This document shows positions 1-6,629 of a stretch of DNA of 29,091 nt, piece by piece. The notes beneath the pieces were generated by a model, which did not search any database, was not told the origin of the DNA, and saw only the letters and a program-made list of their open reading frames with translations. The stretch comes from a virus: positions 1 through 29,091 of IMG/VR virus record IMGVR_UViG_3300025011_000155. One strand, 5' to 3'. How positions within the stretch are numbered: position 1 is the first letter of the stretch; each line of letters begins with the position of its first letter. The position numbers and the translations under genes are program-made.

Positions 1-138
1 ATCTGTAACAAAATAAATCAGTTCGTTTGGCCGCTTGTTGATGGCATGTTTATGATTCCAGGCATAAAAAGTTTCGCCGCGAGAAGTCTGGTAAAGGTTC
101 ATTCCGAGGAGTTCTGGCAAGAATTTGCGCTTTATCAC
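1..138 (-). CDS. Partial hypothetical protein, N-terminal 46 codons
   Basis: An open frame runs off the left edge. It starts at GTG (138-136), with a strong GAAGGAGG Shine-Dalgarno 8 nt upstream, inside the end of the preceding gene. The visible N-terminus begins VIKRKFLPELLGMNLYQTSR and has no recognisable motif. It lies 3 nt after the stop of 142-315, so the two are probably translationally coupled in the leftward operon. The GTG start is chosen because no ATG in this frame is as well placed relative to the ribosome binding site. The function is unknown and the C-terminus is outside the window. Confidence 0.6.
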   Translation of the reverse strand, partial: MIKRKFLPELLGMNLYQTSRGETFYAWNHKHAINKRPNELIYFVTD

Positions 139-141
139 CTT

Positions 142-315
142 TTAAGCCTCCTTCTCAGTTAGAATAAATATTGATTCATAGAAAGCATGAATTGCCATTG
201 CTATCTCAATAGTGCTTTTACCTTTCATTAGGTCAAGCATAACAGATATGCAGATTTCACAAGATAAGCCTTCTCGATATAGTGTAATTATTTTCTTGAG
301 TTGTCGTTTGTTCAT
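142..315 (-). CDS. Small hypothetical protein, 57 aa
   Basis: The frame reads ATG (315-313) to TAA, with an AAGGAG Shine-Dalgarno about 9 nt upstream. The product begins MNKRQLKKIITLYREGLSCE and is a short mixed helical protein with two cysteines near residues 19 and 22. It has no signal peptide or membrane segment. It sits 21 nt downstream of the gene ending at 337 and overlaps the ribosome binding site of the next partial gene. It is therefore a regular member of the leftward early operon. No family is recognised. Confidence 0.6.
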   Translation of the reverse strand: MNKRQLKKIITLYREGLSCEICISVMLDLMKGKSTIEIAMAIHAFYESIFILTEKEA

Positions 316-336
316 AGGTTAGGCTCCTTAATTGTT

Positions 337-633
337 TTAGCTAAGCTGGCGAATAAGCTGCTGTCGTGCAACTTTCAGTATTTCGCCCTTCTTTTCTTCC
401 GAGAGTTTCCAGTAATAATAATCATCAGCATGACAGATGGTTGTCCACCAACCAGTTTGAAGGTAATTGTTAGTAAATTGGCAATACCTGCCACTATATT
501 CTAAGGCATGATAAAACGAAACATAGGTATAACCAACAGGCCAGCCTCCTGTATTATCAATTGCTTGCATGAAATCTTCCATTTTCATGCCTGGATGTGT
601 GTGAATCAACTCTATTCGAATTAAATTTTTCAT
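337..633 (-). CDS. Hypothetical protein, 98 aa
   Basis: It starts at ATG 633, preceded by AAGGAGG at good spacing, and begins 1 nt after the helicase stop (635-637), so it is likely co-translated with the helicase. The protein is rich in aromatic residues, with clusters around GYTYVSFYHALEYSGRYCQF and HADDYYYW in the middle, and has a basic helical C-terminus. This gives the impression of a compact soluble domain. No catalytic motif is seen and no family is recognised. It could be an accessory of the adjacent helicase, but only proximity supports that. Confidence 0.7.
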   Translation of the reverse strand: MKNLIRIELIHTHPGMKMEDFMQAIDNTGGWPVGYTYVSFYHALEYSGRYCQFTNNYLQTGWWTTICHADDYYYWKLSEEKKGEILKVARQQLIRQLS

Positions 634-634
634 A

Positions 635-2185
635 TTAATGACCCTCCTTAAACCCTAATTCAAGTATATTTGGAATATCTTCATCAAAATTAGAATTAAT
701 ATTACGTTCAGTCATTTGATCTACTTGCCATTGTTCATAAGCAACCTTTCGAGCCTTATCAAAAGTGTGAGGCCAACAAGCTTCACATTTGCTCACATCG
801 AGTTGATGCAATGCTCGACTGGCAGCTACATATAATATGTTGGTTTCTTCAGTTGTTGGATTCCCCTGATCAGACGGAATTTTGAAATCATTTGCCAGCC
901 TCACTCTAGACCATTCTAAACCTTTTGCTTTATGTGCAGTAGTTATAGTTACATCGGCTTCGTTTGGATCTTCTACAGTTGATTCAAGAATAGATAGTAA
1001 GCGCTCCCTGCCATAGAGTTCGATTAATTTGAGGATAGGCTTAATATCCCCGCCCATCGGAGAATTGGCATATTCAACAAGATCAACAAAGTTCTTAAAA
1101 AGGAATAGGTCTGGATGATTTGAATATCCCTGGAGCTTGAGCTGAATTATAGAGTTGATAAGGTATGTAAGTTGTTGCGTTCCTCCAAGGATGTGGACTG
1201 ATAGATTTTTTCCAAGAGCTTCGATTGTTTCTGCAATAATTCCTTTGTTTGTCCTGCATAGGATGGCATCCACAGCTGGAAGTGGCTCGTAATGAATTGA
1301 AGAAGTAACATCATCGTTGCCGTGAAATGGAACATAGTCAAATTGATATGGATAGTAGCCAGTAATTATGGTGTTTGCCATACTTGCGATGTTTTCCCCA
1401 AAACGGAAACTTCTAGTAATGTAGAGCTTTGCCAGATTGTCATCCTGGAGTGCATTAACGGCTCCACGCCAACTGTAGATTTGCTGGAAACAGTCGCCAA
1501 CAAATATTTTCTGGCAACTTTGATTCTTGATAACTTGTGCAATAACTGGGTTGCTGTCTTGATATTCGTCAAAGAAGATAAAATCTTTGTTAATTATTGG
1601 ATTTGTGAGTGCCCAGATTTTCAAATACACATCATGGGTGATTGGCATAGGCTTATTAACATTTGCCATTTCGTTAAATACAAGATTTGCGTGTTGCACA
1701 AGATCCTCACGCATAATATCTAGGTCGGCATCCTGAAGAATTGTTAATCTGGGCAAATGTTTGTACTGAATAACTTCGTCGCTGGAATAGCAATATTTGC
1801 GAATCGTATTGAGAATGAGATAACCCTTGTTGGCTGGACTATTATAAAGTTGCCATTCACCGATATCGAAAGTATCCGCTAGTTGTTTACCTGTCAATTT
1901 GCTAAGCTTCTTCTTGTATTTGTAGCCGACTGCTCCATAGGCAAGCGCATGGCCAGTTTTGCACATTATGTTGCTGGAAAACTTGGTTGCAGCTTCTTGA
2001 GCGAGAAGCTTGTTGAATGAAATGGACAAGCCATATCCTGACATTTTGCGAGCCATTGCAAGCAACAAGAAGGTTTTGCCACTTCCAGGAGGAGCCTGGA
2101 TAGCATAATTGTTTCCGTCAAGAATTGTGTTGACATGTGCTTCTTGTTCGGTGGTAAGAGTTTTACCTTTGTATTTCATTACCAT
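635..2185 (-). CDS. UvrD/PcrA-type superfamily 1 DNA helicase
   Basis: This is an ATP-dependent DNA helicase of superfamily 1, presumably for phage DNA replication, recombination or repair. Motifs appear in order. Q-motif-like TTEQEAHV lies near residues 11-18, Walker A APPGSGKT at 31-38 and Walker B/motif II FFDEYQDSNP at 204-213. Motif III is VGDCFQQIYSWRGA at 229-242, motif V-like TTAHKAKGLEW at 415-425 and motif VI NILYVAASRAL at 449-459. At 516 residues it is shorter than cellular UvrD/PcrA (about 720), with reduced 1B/2B subdomains, as is common in phage and F-box-helicase-like relatives. The start at ATG 2185 has AAAGGT upstream; ATG 2179 is an alternative. It lies in the leftward operon between small unknown genes. 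Confidence 0.93.
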   Translation of the reverse strand: MVMKYKGKTLTTEQEAHVNTILDGNNYAIQAPPGSGKTFLLLAMARKMSGYGLSISFNKLLAQEAATKFSSNIMCKTGHALAYGAVGYKYKKKLSKLTGKQLADTFDIGEWQLYNSPANKGYLILNTIRKYCYSSDEVIQYKHLPRLTILQDADLDIMREDLVQHANLVFNEMANVNKPMPITHDVYLKIWALTNPIINKDFIFFDEYQDSNPVIAQVIKNQSCQKIFVGDCFQQIYSWRGAVNALQDDNLAKLYITRSFRFGENIASMANTIITGYYPYQFDYVPFHGNDDVTSSIHYEPLPAVDAILCRTNKGIIAETIEALGKNLSVHILGGTQQLTYLINSIIQLKLQGYSNHPDLFLFKNFVDLVEYANSPMGGDIKPILKLIELYGRERLLSILESTVEDPNEADVTITTAHKAKGLEWSRVRLANDFKIPSDQGNPTTEETNILYVAASRALHQLDVSKCEACWPHTFDKARKVAYEQWQVDQMTERNINSNFDEDIPNILELGFKEGH

Positions 2186-2195
2186 AGCGTTACCT

Positions 2196-2411
2196 TTATA
2201 TTTTATGGAGCTGTATTCCTAAAGAAGCACAATAAGACATTAACTGTATAACAGCTAATTCTTTAGCTCTCTTATGCTGGCATTCTTCCTCAGTCATGTT
2301 AGCTATTCTTTCTCGCTCTTTTTGAATACGATTTTCACGTTCAATGATAGTCTTTTCAATTGCAACTGCTTTTCGATGATCAAAAGTTCCACGTCGTTTA
2401 GCTTGCCCCAT
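2196..2411 (-). CDS. Small basic protein with MGQAKRRGTF N-terminus, 71 aa
   Basis: The start ATG 2411 overlaps the stop of the upstream gene (TAATG) and is preceded by a GGAG ribosome binding site. The N-terminus MGQAKRRGTFDHRKAVAIEK is a pattern I recall from many small phage and bacterial proteins of unknown function. The rest is a highly charged helix (residues 12-50) ending in a short hydrophobic tail with one cysteine. It lies directly upstream of the helicase gene, which suggests joint expression. The function is unknown. Confidence 0.75.
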   Translation of the reverse strand: MGQAKRRGTFDHRKAVAIEKTIIERENRIQKERERIANMTEEECQHKRAKELAVIQLMSYCASLGIQLHKI

Positions 2412-2650
2412 TAAATATCTCCGTAGTCATAATAATCTGGTTCATCCATCTCAGCATCCGGCACATCTACCTCGCAGCAATCCGTTACAGGTGAGCCATA
2501 ATCAGATGGATAGTGAATGCCTGCTTGGCCAGCTGTGCAATGAGTGCCAGAATAGCTAAATGAGTCGTCTAAGGCAATTATGCGACAGGGCTGATGGCAA
2601 GCTGGGCAAAGAAAGTTAGTTGGTGTCTTATAATGTGGAAGGTTTTTCAT
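2411..2650 (-). CDS. Hypothetical protein with CxxC motif, 79 aa
   Basis: The protein has an N-terminal CPACHQPC cluster (residues 15-22), later cysteines at THC and TDCC, and a very acidic Asp/Tyr-rich tail (EMDEPDYYDYGDI). The cysteine spacing suggests a small zinc-binding knuckle. The acidic tail suggests a protein-interaction or DNA-mimic role, but that is a guess. No strong Shine-Dalgarno is visible before ATG 2650, so it may depend on translation from 2656-2931, whose stop lies 5 nt upstream. Its stop overlaps the next start. Confidence 0.65.
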   Translation of the reverse strand: MKNLPHYKTPTNFLCPACHQPCRIIALDDSFSYSGTHCTAGQAGIHYPSDYGSPVTDCCEVDVPDAEMDEPDYYDYGDI

Positions 2651-2655
2651 GGTGA

Positions 2656-2931
2656 TTATTTATTACTTAACCAGTTGTTAAACTTCTTTTCACTTCCCCA
2701 ACAGGGACTTGGTGCTTCATTATATAAGAAGCCTATGTAAGCTGGCAGATTTTGAATGTTTTCGTCATCTGCATGTTCAATAGCACCACGAAGATCATTT
2801 TTAAGAACTGCTGAGAGAAAACCTCCTGGTTTAATGTGTCCTTCAATGTAACGCTCCAATCCATGCATCATACGTTCAGGGATGTAAAAAGTACGAAAAG
2901 AATATTGTTCATTCTTAGTGAAGTCCCACAT
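2656..2931 (-). CDS. Hypothetical protein, 91 aa
   Basis: It starts at ATG 2931 after an AAGGGG-type ribosome binding site. The protein begins MWDFTKNEQYSFRTFYIPER and contains HGLERYIEGHIKPGGFLSAVL followed by LRGAIEHADDENIQNLPAYI, which reads as a compact helical domain. I recall a common group of small phage proteins with the pattern 'RxYIpxhMxxgixxYIexgxxPGxFLxAVLxNDLxxAxxxAD', and this protein fits it. Its role is unknown. It sits in the leftward operon with 5-15 nt gaps. Confidence 0.75.
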   Translation of the reverse strand: MWDFTKNEQYSFRTFYIPERMMHGLERYIEGHIKPGGFLSAVLKNDLRGAIEHADDENIQNLPAYIGFLYNEAPSPCWGSEKKFNNWLSNK

Positions 2932-2945
2932 AATAGTGCCCCTTT

Positions 2946-3134
2946 TTACATTAGATCGGTTAAATAATCTGGCTCTAGGCCAAAGTATTCTTCACATATA
3001 TTTTCAGCGGATTCAAGAGCATTAAAAGCTATGTATTCTTGCAAGGCTTCCCTGGCTTGCTTGATTATGCCTTGTGCTTCAAGTGAAGAGATGCCATCAC
3101 GTCGCATTAGAACTTCTTTAATAGATTCGCACAT
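2946..3134 (-). CDS. Small hypothetical protein, 62 aa
   Basis: It starts at ATG 3134 with ACGGAGG 7 nt upstream. The sequence MCESIKEVLMRRDGISSLEA continues through a helix containing IIKQAREALQEYI and ends in an acidic CEEYFGLEPDYLTDLM. The pattern 'MRRDGxxxxEAxxxIxxAREx' followed by 'E(E/D)xxGLEPDYxxDLL' is one I recall from many small phage proteins without assigned function. It is all-helical and soluble. Confidence 0.75.
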   Translation of the reverse strand: MCESIKEVLMRRDGISSLEAQGIIKQAREALQEYIAFNALESAENICEEYFGLEPDYLTDLM

Positions 3135-3169
3135 AACAACCTCCGTTAGTATTGAACTACTGGTTCTTG

Positions 3170-3262
3170 TTATGAGATGGTGTGTTGATAATCCATTTCT
3201 CCTGCAATACCAAATAAGACTAAGATTATAATGTATGCAAGGAGTTTGAATATTAATTTCAT
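3170..3262 (-). CDS. Putative 30-aa single-pass membrane peptide
   Basis: A short frame begins at ATG 3262, 4 nt after the stop of 3267-3527, with a GGAG ribosome binding site 7 nt upstream that overlaps that gene's last codons. It encodes MKLIFKLLAYIIILVLFGIA followed by a polar tail and TAA. A strongly hydrophobic stretch of about 17 residues with basic residues before it fits a membrane mini-protein. Colinearity and spacing match the neighbouring genes. Its small size keeps confidence moderate. Confidence 0.45.
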   Translation of the reverse strand: MKLIFKLLAYIIILVLFGIAGEMDYQHTIS

Positions 3263-3266
3263 TGAT

Positions 3267-3527
3267 TTACTCCAGATCAGTTAAATGCATTCTCCTGGTT
3301 ACTTTGGTTTGGCTGAATTTCTGCCTTACAAAGTCTATAGATTCTTGACTTGGTGGAGATTTTGGATCTTGGCAAAGATAAATAATTCCGTAGTAAAAAG
3401 TAAGTTTGATAAGCTGACTAGTTGTTGTTAATTCAGCTGGATCAATGCCTTTAGCCAGTAGGCCGTCACGTGCTTTGGCAAGGTCTTCAATAGTCATGCG
3501 AGTTGAAACTACGCGGGCTTTACTCAT
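3267..3527 (-). CDS. Ribbon-helix-helix-like protein, paralogue 1, 86 aa
   Basis: It starts at ATG 3527 after AAGGAAC. Residues 7-45 read VSTRMTIEDLAKARDGLLAK, then TTTSQLIKLTFYYGIIYL. This fits a beta-strand, helix, loop, helix arrangement of the MetJ/Arc/CopG ribbon-helix-helix type. It aligns with the proteins at 3865-4146 and 9056-9634 at the strand (TRM/FRL), at the LA motif of helix A and at the SQxxK of helix B. These proteins generally act as dimeric DNA-binding regulators. The C-terminus (VRQKFSQTKVTRRMHLTDLE) is basic. The fold call rests on pattern only. Confidence 0.7.
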   Translation of the reverse strand: MSKARVVSTRMTIEDLAKARDGLLAKGIDPAELTTTSQLIKLTFYYGIIYLCQDPKSPPSQESIDFVRQKFSQTKVTRRMHLTDLE

Positions 3528-3554
3528 GGGTGGGTTCCTTTAATTGATTGATTG

Positions 3555-3863
3555 TTAGTATTTACCAAAAGAACATAGATTCCAGTGCTGTTCTAAATCT
3601 TGTTTATATTCTTCAGTGCTTATCCAACTCCTAGCCTCTTCTTCTGTTTCAAATACTCGATTAAGATTGTTTACATAGGATTCATTTTCATATTCAATAC
3701 CAATATCAGACAAGTACCAGTCATAAGTGAAATCTGTTCTGAAATTATGTACTGTAGCTTTAGGTATCATTATAGCTTCAAATTGTATTGCTGATATTGA
3801 ACCAACACATACTGCATAATATGTTTTACAAATAACAATGTTGTTTACGTGTATTCTTTTCAT
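3555..3863 (-). CDS. Hypothetical protein, 102 aa
   Basis: The chosen start is ATG 3863, giving MKRIHVNNIVICKTYYAVCV. It is preceded by AAGAGG at 6 nt and starts just after the stop of 3865-4146. An upstream in-frame ATG at 3896 would overlap the neighbouring gene and lacks a comparable site. The body contains an N-terminal beta-rich part and a C-terminal segment FETEEEARSWISTEEYKQDL typical of a small helical appendage. No family is recognised. Confidence 0.65.
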   Translation of the reverse strand: MKRIHVNNIVICKTYYAVCVGSISAIQFEAIMIPKATVHNFRTDFTYDWYLSDIGIEYENESYVNNLNRVFETEEEARSWISTEEYKQDLEQHWNLCSFGKY

Positions 3864-3864
3864 A

Positions 3865-4146
3865 TTATACCTCTTGATGAGTGACTTTTTCCTCATCTGC
3901 TAAGGATGCCAGGTTGATTTCTTTCTTTTTTGGATTGATGATAAAGATCTGGATTTCTTGCATAATGTCTTGGTCAACTTCATCTGTTTGACCAATGGTC
4001 ATTTTTGCCAGGTAATCTGTGTAGAGGATCTTAACCAGTTGGCTAAGGCTTGTAAGTTGGAAGTTCGGCTCCAGGCTGCGAACAATCTGAAGGCCACGAG
4101 CAAGCTGATGGTTAGTGAGACGAAATGTTATGATTGGACTGCTCAT
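3865..4146 (-). CDS. Ribbon-helix-helix-like protein, paralogue 2, 93 aa
   Basis: The N-terminus MSSPIITFRLTNHQLARGLQ, followed by IVRSLEP and SLSQLVKILYTDYLAKM, matches the start of 9056-9634 (MSSPHMSFRLNHYQLAKALR, LVTLEP, SLSQAAKLIIIDWISKH) almost position for position. The strand-helix-helix pattern fits a ribbon-helix-helix DNA-binding dimer. The C-terminal third is acidic and variable. The ribosome binding site is weak (GGTAAT) and the start lies 2 nt after the stop of 4149-4595, so coupling is likely. A regulatory role is inferred from fold pattern and paralogy. Confidence 0.75.
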   Translation of the reverse strand: MSSPIITFRLTNHQLARGLQIVRSLEPNFQLTSLSQLVKILYTDYLAKMTIGQTDEVDQDIMQEIQIFIINPKKKEINLASLADEEKVTHQEV

Positions 4147-4148
4147 GA

Positions 4149-4595
4149 TTAATTACCAATAGTTTGAGTTGCTTTAAAGGTTTGGATGATAGCTTGTTGT
4201 TGTTCTTTACTTAGGGTTGAAAGAATCTGCTGGCAAAGCAGTTCAATATTGACTGGTTCACTGGTTTTTGGCACCCTAATTTTGGTTGATTCCTTCATTT
4301 TGATTGCATGTTTATTCATGTTGAGATTGTAATCTATGGCCTGGTAAATGCTGGCTACTTCTTTCCAGGCTTCATAAGCTTTATGGTATGTGGCCTGAGT
4401 AGTTTCTTTTTCCTTATTCAGGGGGATGAGTTTAGCTTTGGTAGATTCTAACAATGCGGATAGTTCTTTCTGGTAGCAAGTCTTGCAAAGATGTTCGGAC
4501 AGTCCAATCTTGCTAATGTTATGAATTTCTTTTTCTGTTAAGTTGAAGCCGATTGCTTCATTGAGAGTGTTGCAAACTGGACAGAGTTTTTTCAT
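4149..4595 (-). CDS. Zinc-ribbon-like coiled-coil protein, 148 aa
   Basis: It starts at ATG 4595 after AAGGAGC. Two CxxC pairs, CPVC at residues 5-8 and CKTC at about 37-40, could form a zinc ribbon. Residues 42-85 form a charged helix likely to be a coiled coil (LLESTKAKLIPLNKEKETTQ and following). The C-terminus contains QQILSTLSKEQQQAIIQTF. It lies directly upstream of the second ribbon-helix-helix paralogue. A nucleic-acid-binding role is plausible but unproven. Confidence 0.7.
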   Translation of the reverse strand: MKKLCPVCNTLNEAIGFNLTEKEIHNISKIGLSEHLCKTCYQKELSALLESTKAKLIPLNKEKETTQATYHKAYEAWKEVASIYQAIDYNLNMNKHAIKMKESTKIRVPKTSEPVNIELLCQQILSTLSKEQQQAIIQTFKATQTIGN

Positions 4596-4606
4596 ATTTA
4601 AGCTCC

Positions 4607-4930
4607 TTAAAATGGACAGCCTTCGAAATCTCCAAGACCTCTTTGTTTATATAATATTATTCCAGTAGTTTTTATTTCTTTAATAATCTCAAAGATTTCA
4701 TCTAAGCTCTCTGCAAAACCTAAGCAACAAGCACCTTCAGTTTTTTCTTCTTCATTTAAGGGAGCAAATTTATATCCATTATTTGTAACTAATGAAAAGC
4801 TCCAGTAAGATATTATATTTTTATCTAAGTCTATTTTCTTAATATATGCTGGCATTGTATCACCATTTCTAAATACATAGATAAACTCGTGACCTTGGAA
4901 AGACATAATATCTTCTGCTGTCATTGTCAT
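4607..4930 (-). CDS. Hypothetical protein, 107 aa
   Basis: ATG 4930 overlaps the upstream stop (TAATG) and has ACGGAGG 6 nt before it; a second Met lies two codons on. The sequence MTMTAEDIMSFQGHEFIYVF and the following YIKKIDLDKNIISYWSFS suggest a small beta-rich domain. The end contains GACCLGFAESLDEIFEIIKE, a helix. No known motif is seen. Its position in the leftward operon is its only context. Confidence 0.7.
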   Translation of the reverse strand: MTMTAEDIMSFQGHEFIYVFRNGDTMPAYIKKIDLDKNIISYWSFSLVTNNGYKFAPLNEEEKTEGACCLGFAESLDEIFEIIKEIKTTGIILYKQRGLGDFEGCPF

Positions 4931-5166
4931 TATGACCTCCGTAAGACTGCAAATATTTCATTACTGTGGGATTGCTTAGTCAGGGTTTGTTTCTGAAATT
5001 TCAAGGTGTTGCCAGCTTTGAGCCAGTTAATCAGTTCAAAGTATGTCACATTGGCAAGATACTTCCATCCCATATGGGTTCCAAATCTGTTGTAGAAACG
5101 AATCGTTTTGCCTTTCATAATTGTAACATGGCCTCCTAAGTGTGAATTTATGTAATGGGCGTTCAC
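4930..5166 (-). CDS. Hypothetical protein, 78 aa, start uncertain
   Basis: The frame opens with GTG at 5166 without a visible Shine-Dalgarno. An in-frame ATG at 5118 (MKGKTIRFYNRFGTHMGWKY) has AGGAGG upstream, but at a long 13-nt spacing, so the protein could be 62 or 78 residues. It is basic and rich in aromatic residues. The GTG codon overlaps a GTTCA-N4-TGAAC palindrome (5161-5174), which might affect initiation. The function is unknown. Confidence 0.55.
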   Translation of the reverse strand: MNAHYINSHLGGHVTIMKGKTIRFYNRFGTHMGWKYLANVTYFELINWLKAGNTLKFQKQTLTKQSHSNEIFAVLRRS

Positions 5167-5181
5167 AGATGAACAGCGAAA

Positions 5182-5742
5182 CTAAACATTTGGTAATATG
5201 ACAGGGTCAGAAATTTTTTTTATTTTCTTCATTTTGTAGTGATAACAATCATTTGGAAGATATTCAGTTTCTATTTCAACAAATTTTAATAACTTGTTAT
5301 TAAGTATACAAGGACTACAAGTTATATCTGATGCAACTGGTGCAGGGATATGCTTTTCAGGTGTGAATTTGTATGCTTCTTTCCATGAAGCAATTGAAAG
5401 TTCGTGAAGCTTACTATCAATACTATCTTTCCAACAACTGTCATGATTACTTGCATTTGTAAAGTTTTCTACAATTAGAGCATTTATTTCAGAACTCCAT
5501 CTAAAAGTATTATCTATTGAAATAAATACTTTATGTGGTTTAACTACAATAATATGAACATTATTTCGATCACTATTTTTCCATTTTTCATGGTAAGTAT
5601 TTCCATTCTTTTCATATCCATGCTGATTGCATGATATTTCTATTTTAAAATAAATACCTTGGTTATTTTTCATATTACGATTATCTATTACCAATTGTTG
5701 AGCTAAACAATAAATCCAATTATAAGTTGCTCGATTTTCCAT
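5182..5742 (-). CDS. Hypothetical protein, 186 aa
   Basis: ATG 5742 follows a clear AAGGAGATTATAAA ribosome binding site. The protein begins MENRATYNWIYCLAQQLVID, continues with a charged beta-rich middle (NVHIIVVKPHKVFISID) and has CSPC at about residues 141-144. The coding DNA is more AT-rich than most of the arm, and Asn/Lys/Ile-rich composition follows from that. No family is recognised and no signal or membrane segment is present. Confidence 0.7.
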   Translation of the reverse strand: MENRATYNWIYCLAQQLVIDNRNMKNNQGIYFKIEISCNQHGYEKNGNTYHEKWKNSDRNNVHIIVVKPHKVFISIDNTFRWSSEINALIVENFTNASNHDSCWKDSIDSKLHELSIASWKEAYKFTPEKHIPAPVASDITCSPCILNNKLLKFVEIETEYLPNDCYHYKMKKIKKISDPVILPNV

Positions 5743-5754
5743 TTTATAATCTCC

Positions 5755-5907
5755 TTACTGAATGTTGATCTTAATCTCTATGTCATCAGCAAGCACTATG
5801 CCCATATTAATTGCTGCATAAACTTCATCTTCGCCGAACAGAATAATTGCAATCAATAAGAAATCATGCTTGAATGGATCAGTTATAAGCCAGTCGATGA
5901 TGTTCAT
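5755..5907 (-). CDS. Small hypothetical protein, 50 aa
   Basis: The frame runs from ATG 5907 to TAA 5755-5757 and encodes MNIIDWLITDPFKHDFLLIA, then IILFGEDEVYAAINMGIVLA and an acidic end. The ribosome binding site is weak (AAGAAG), but the frame fills a gap exactly. Its stop codon overlaps the Shine-Dalgarno of the next gene, as is usual in this operon. The middle is hydrophobic (residues 16-24) but too short for a clear membrane segment. Confidence 0.5.
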   Translation of the reverse strand: MNIIDWLITDPFKHDFLLIAIILFGEDEVYAAINMGIVLADDIEIKINIQ

Positions 5908-5927
5908 GTTTGCTTCTTGGTTGAATA

Positions 5928-6128
5928 TTACATTTTGGATGGATGAACTTGCAGAGCCTCAACAATTGGCTGGAATACTTCCTTTGCTTCGTTAATTCCA
6001 AAGAAGACTAGCAAAGCAACTGTAGCTATTGCACCAATTGCCCAAAGAATTCCCAGACAAATAGACTCAGTATGCATGGCTTCAAGAGGTGTGAAATGGT
6101 TCTTATTGCTACTTGGATTAGATTTCAT
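5928..6128 (-). CDS. Small single-pass membrane protein, 66 aa
   Basis: The start at ATG 6128 (MKSNPSSNKNHFTPLEAMHT) is preferred because GGAG lies 6-7 nt upstream. ATG 6140, four codons earlier, has no such site. One transmembrane helix is clear (ICLGILWAIGAIATVALLVF, about residues 23-42), with a polar N-terminus and an amphipathic C-terminus (INEAKEVFQPIVEALQV). It could be a small inner-membrane effector. No family is known. Confidence 0.65.
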   Translation of the reverse strand: MKSNPSSNKNHFTPLEAMHTESICLGILWAIGAIATVALLVFFGINEAKEVFQPIVEALQVHPSKM

Positions 6129-6170
6129 GTCTGTCTCCATTGTTGAGGTTATTAAATTGACTAACTCATA

Positions 6171-6211
6171 ACCAGGTCAAAACATTAAAATTGCAAGGGC
6201 TTTGACCTGGT
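6171..6211. other. Intergenic stem-loop (11-bp perfect arms)
   Basis: ACCAGGTCAAA (6171-6181) and TTTGACCTGGT (6201-6211) are perfect inverted repeats around a 19-nt loop, between the stop of 6222-6614 and the next start. Flanking TAACT and AGTTA add an imperfect outer stem. No T-run follows on either strand, so an RNA-processing or stabilising hairpin, or an operator, is as likely as a terminator. Confidence 0.5.
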
Positions 6212-6221
6212 GATTAGGTAG

Positions 6222-6614
6222 TTAATTTAAAGAAGAAAGCTCTTTTTCAAGATCTTCCAAAGATTTGCCTTTATCAATATCTCCTTTCTTTTCAGTGATT
6301 AAAGACTTCAAATATTGCTTTCTCTGAATAAGGGCAAGCTCATTTTCCCTGGATTCAATTTCTGCTTGCTTAGTAGTAATAATATCTTTTACCAATTCAA
6401 GCTTTTCACGCAAAACATTGGTAACATTATTACTGGTGGAAACGAAATCCTCTTCACCTGCATCTTTGATTTGTTTGTTAATACTTTTTGCAACATCATT
6501 AAGATTTGCTCTGCGTGAAGTGAGAGGAAGATCAAATAAATCTTCAACCATAACTGAACCTTGAATAGTCTCAAAACGCCACTTTTCAATTGCTGCTTTC
6601 TTGTACAGTTCCAT
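6222..6614 (-). CDS. Phage coiled-coil protein of a widespread unnamed type, 130 aa
   Basis: ATG 6614 has AAGGAGAACATT upstream. The start MELYKKAAIEKWRFETIQGS, followed by VEDLFDLPLTS and NLNDVAKSINKQIKDA, fits a common phage protein pattern I recall (KxRFxTxxGxxxVEDLWDLPLTS, then a helical domain). Residues 67-130 form a long charged coiled coil. It lies 15 nt downstream of the 669-residue gene, and as I recall members of these two types often occur side by side. That would suggest a functional pair. The biochemical role is unknown. Confidence 0.75.
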   Translation of the reverse strand: MELYKKAAIEKWRFETIQGSVMVEDLFDLPLTSRRANLNDVAKSINKQIKDAGEEDFVSTSNNVTNVLREKLELVKDIITTKQAEIESRENELALIQRKQYLKSLITEKKGDIDKGKSLEDLEKELSSLN

Positions 6615-6629
6615 AATGTTCTCCTTGTA

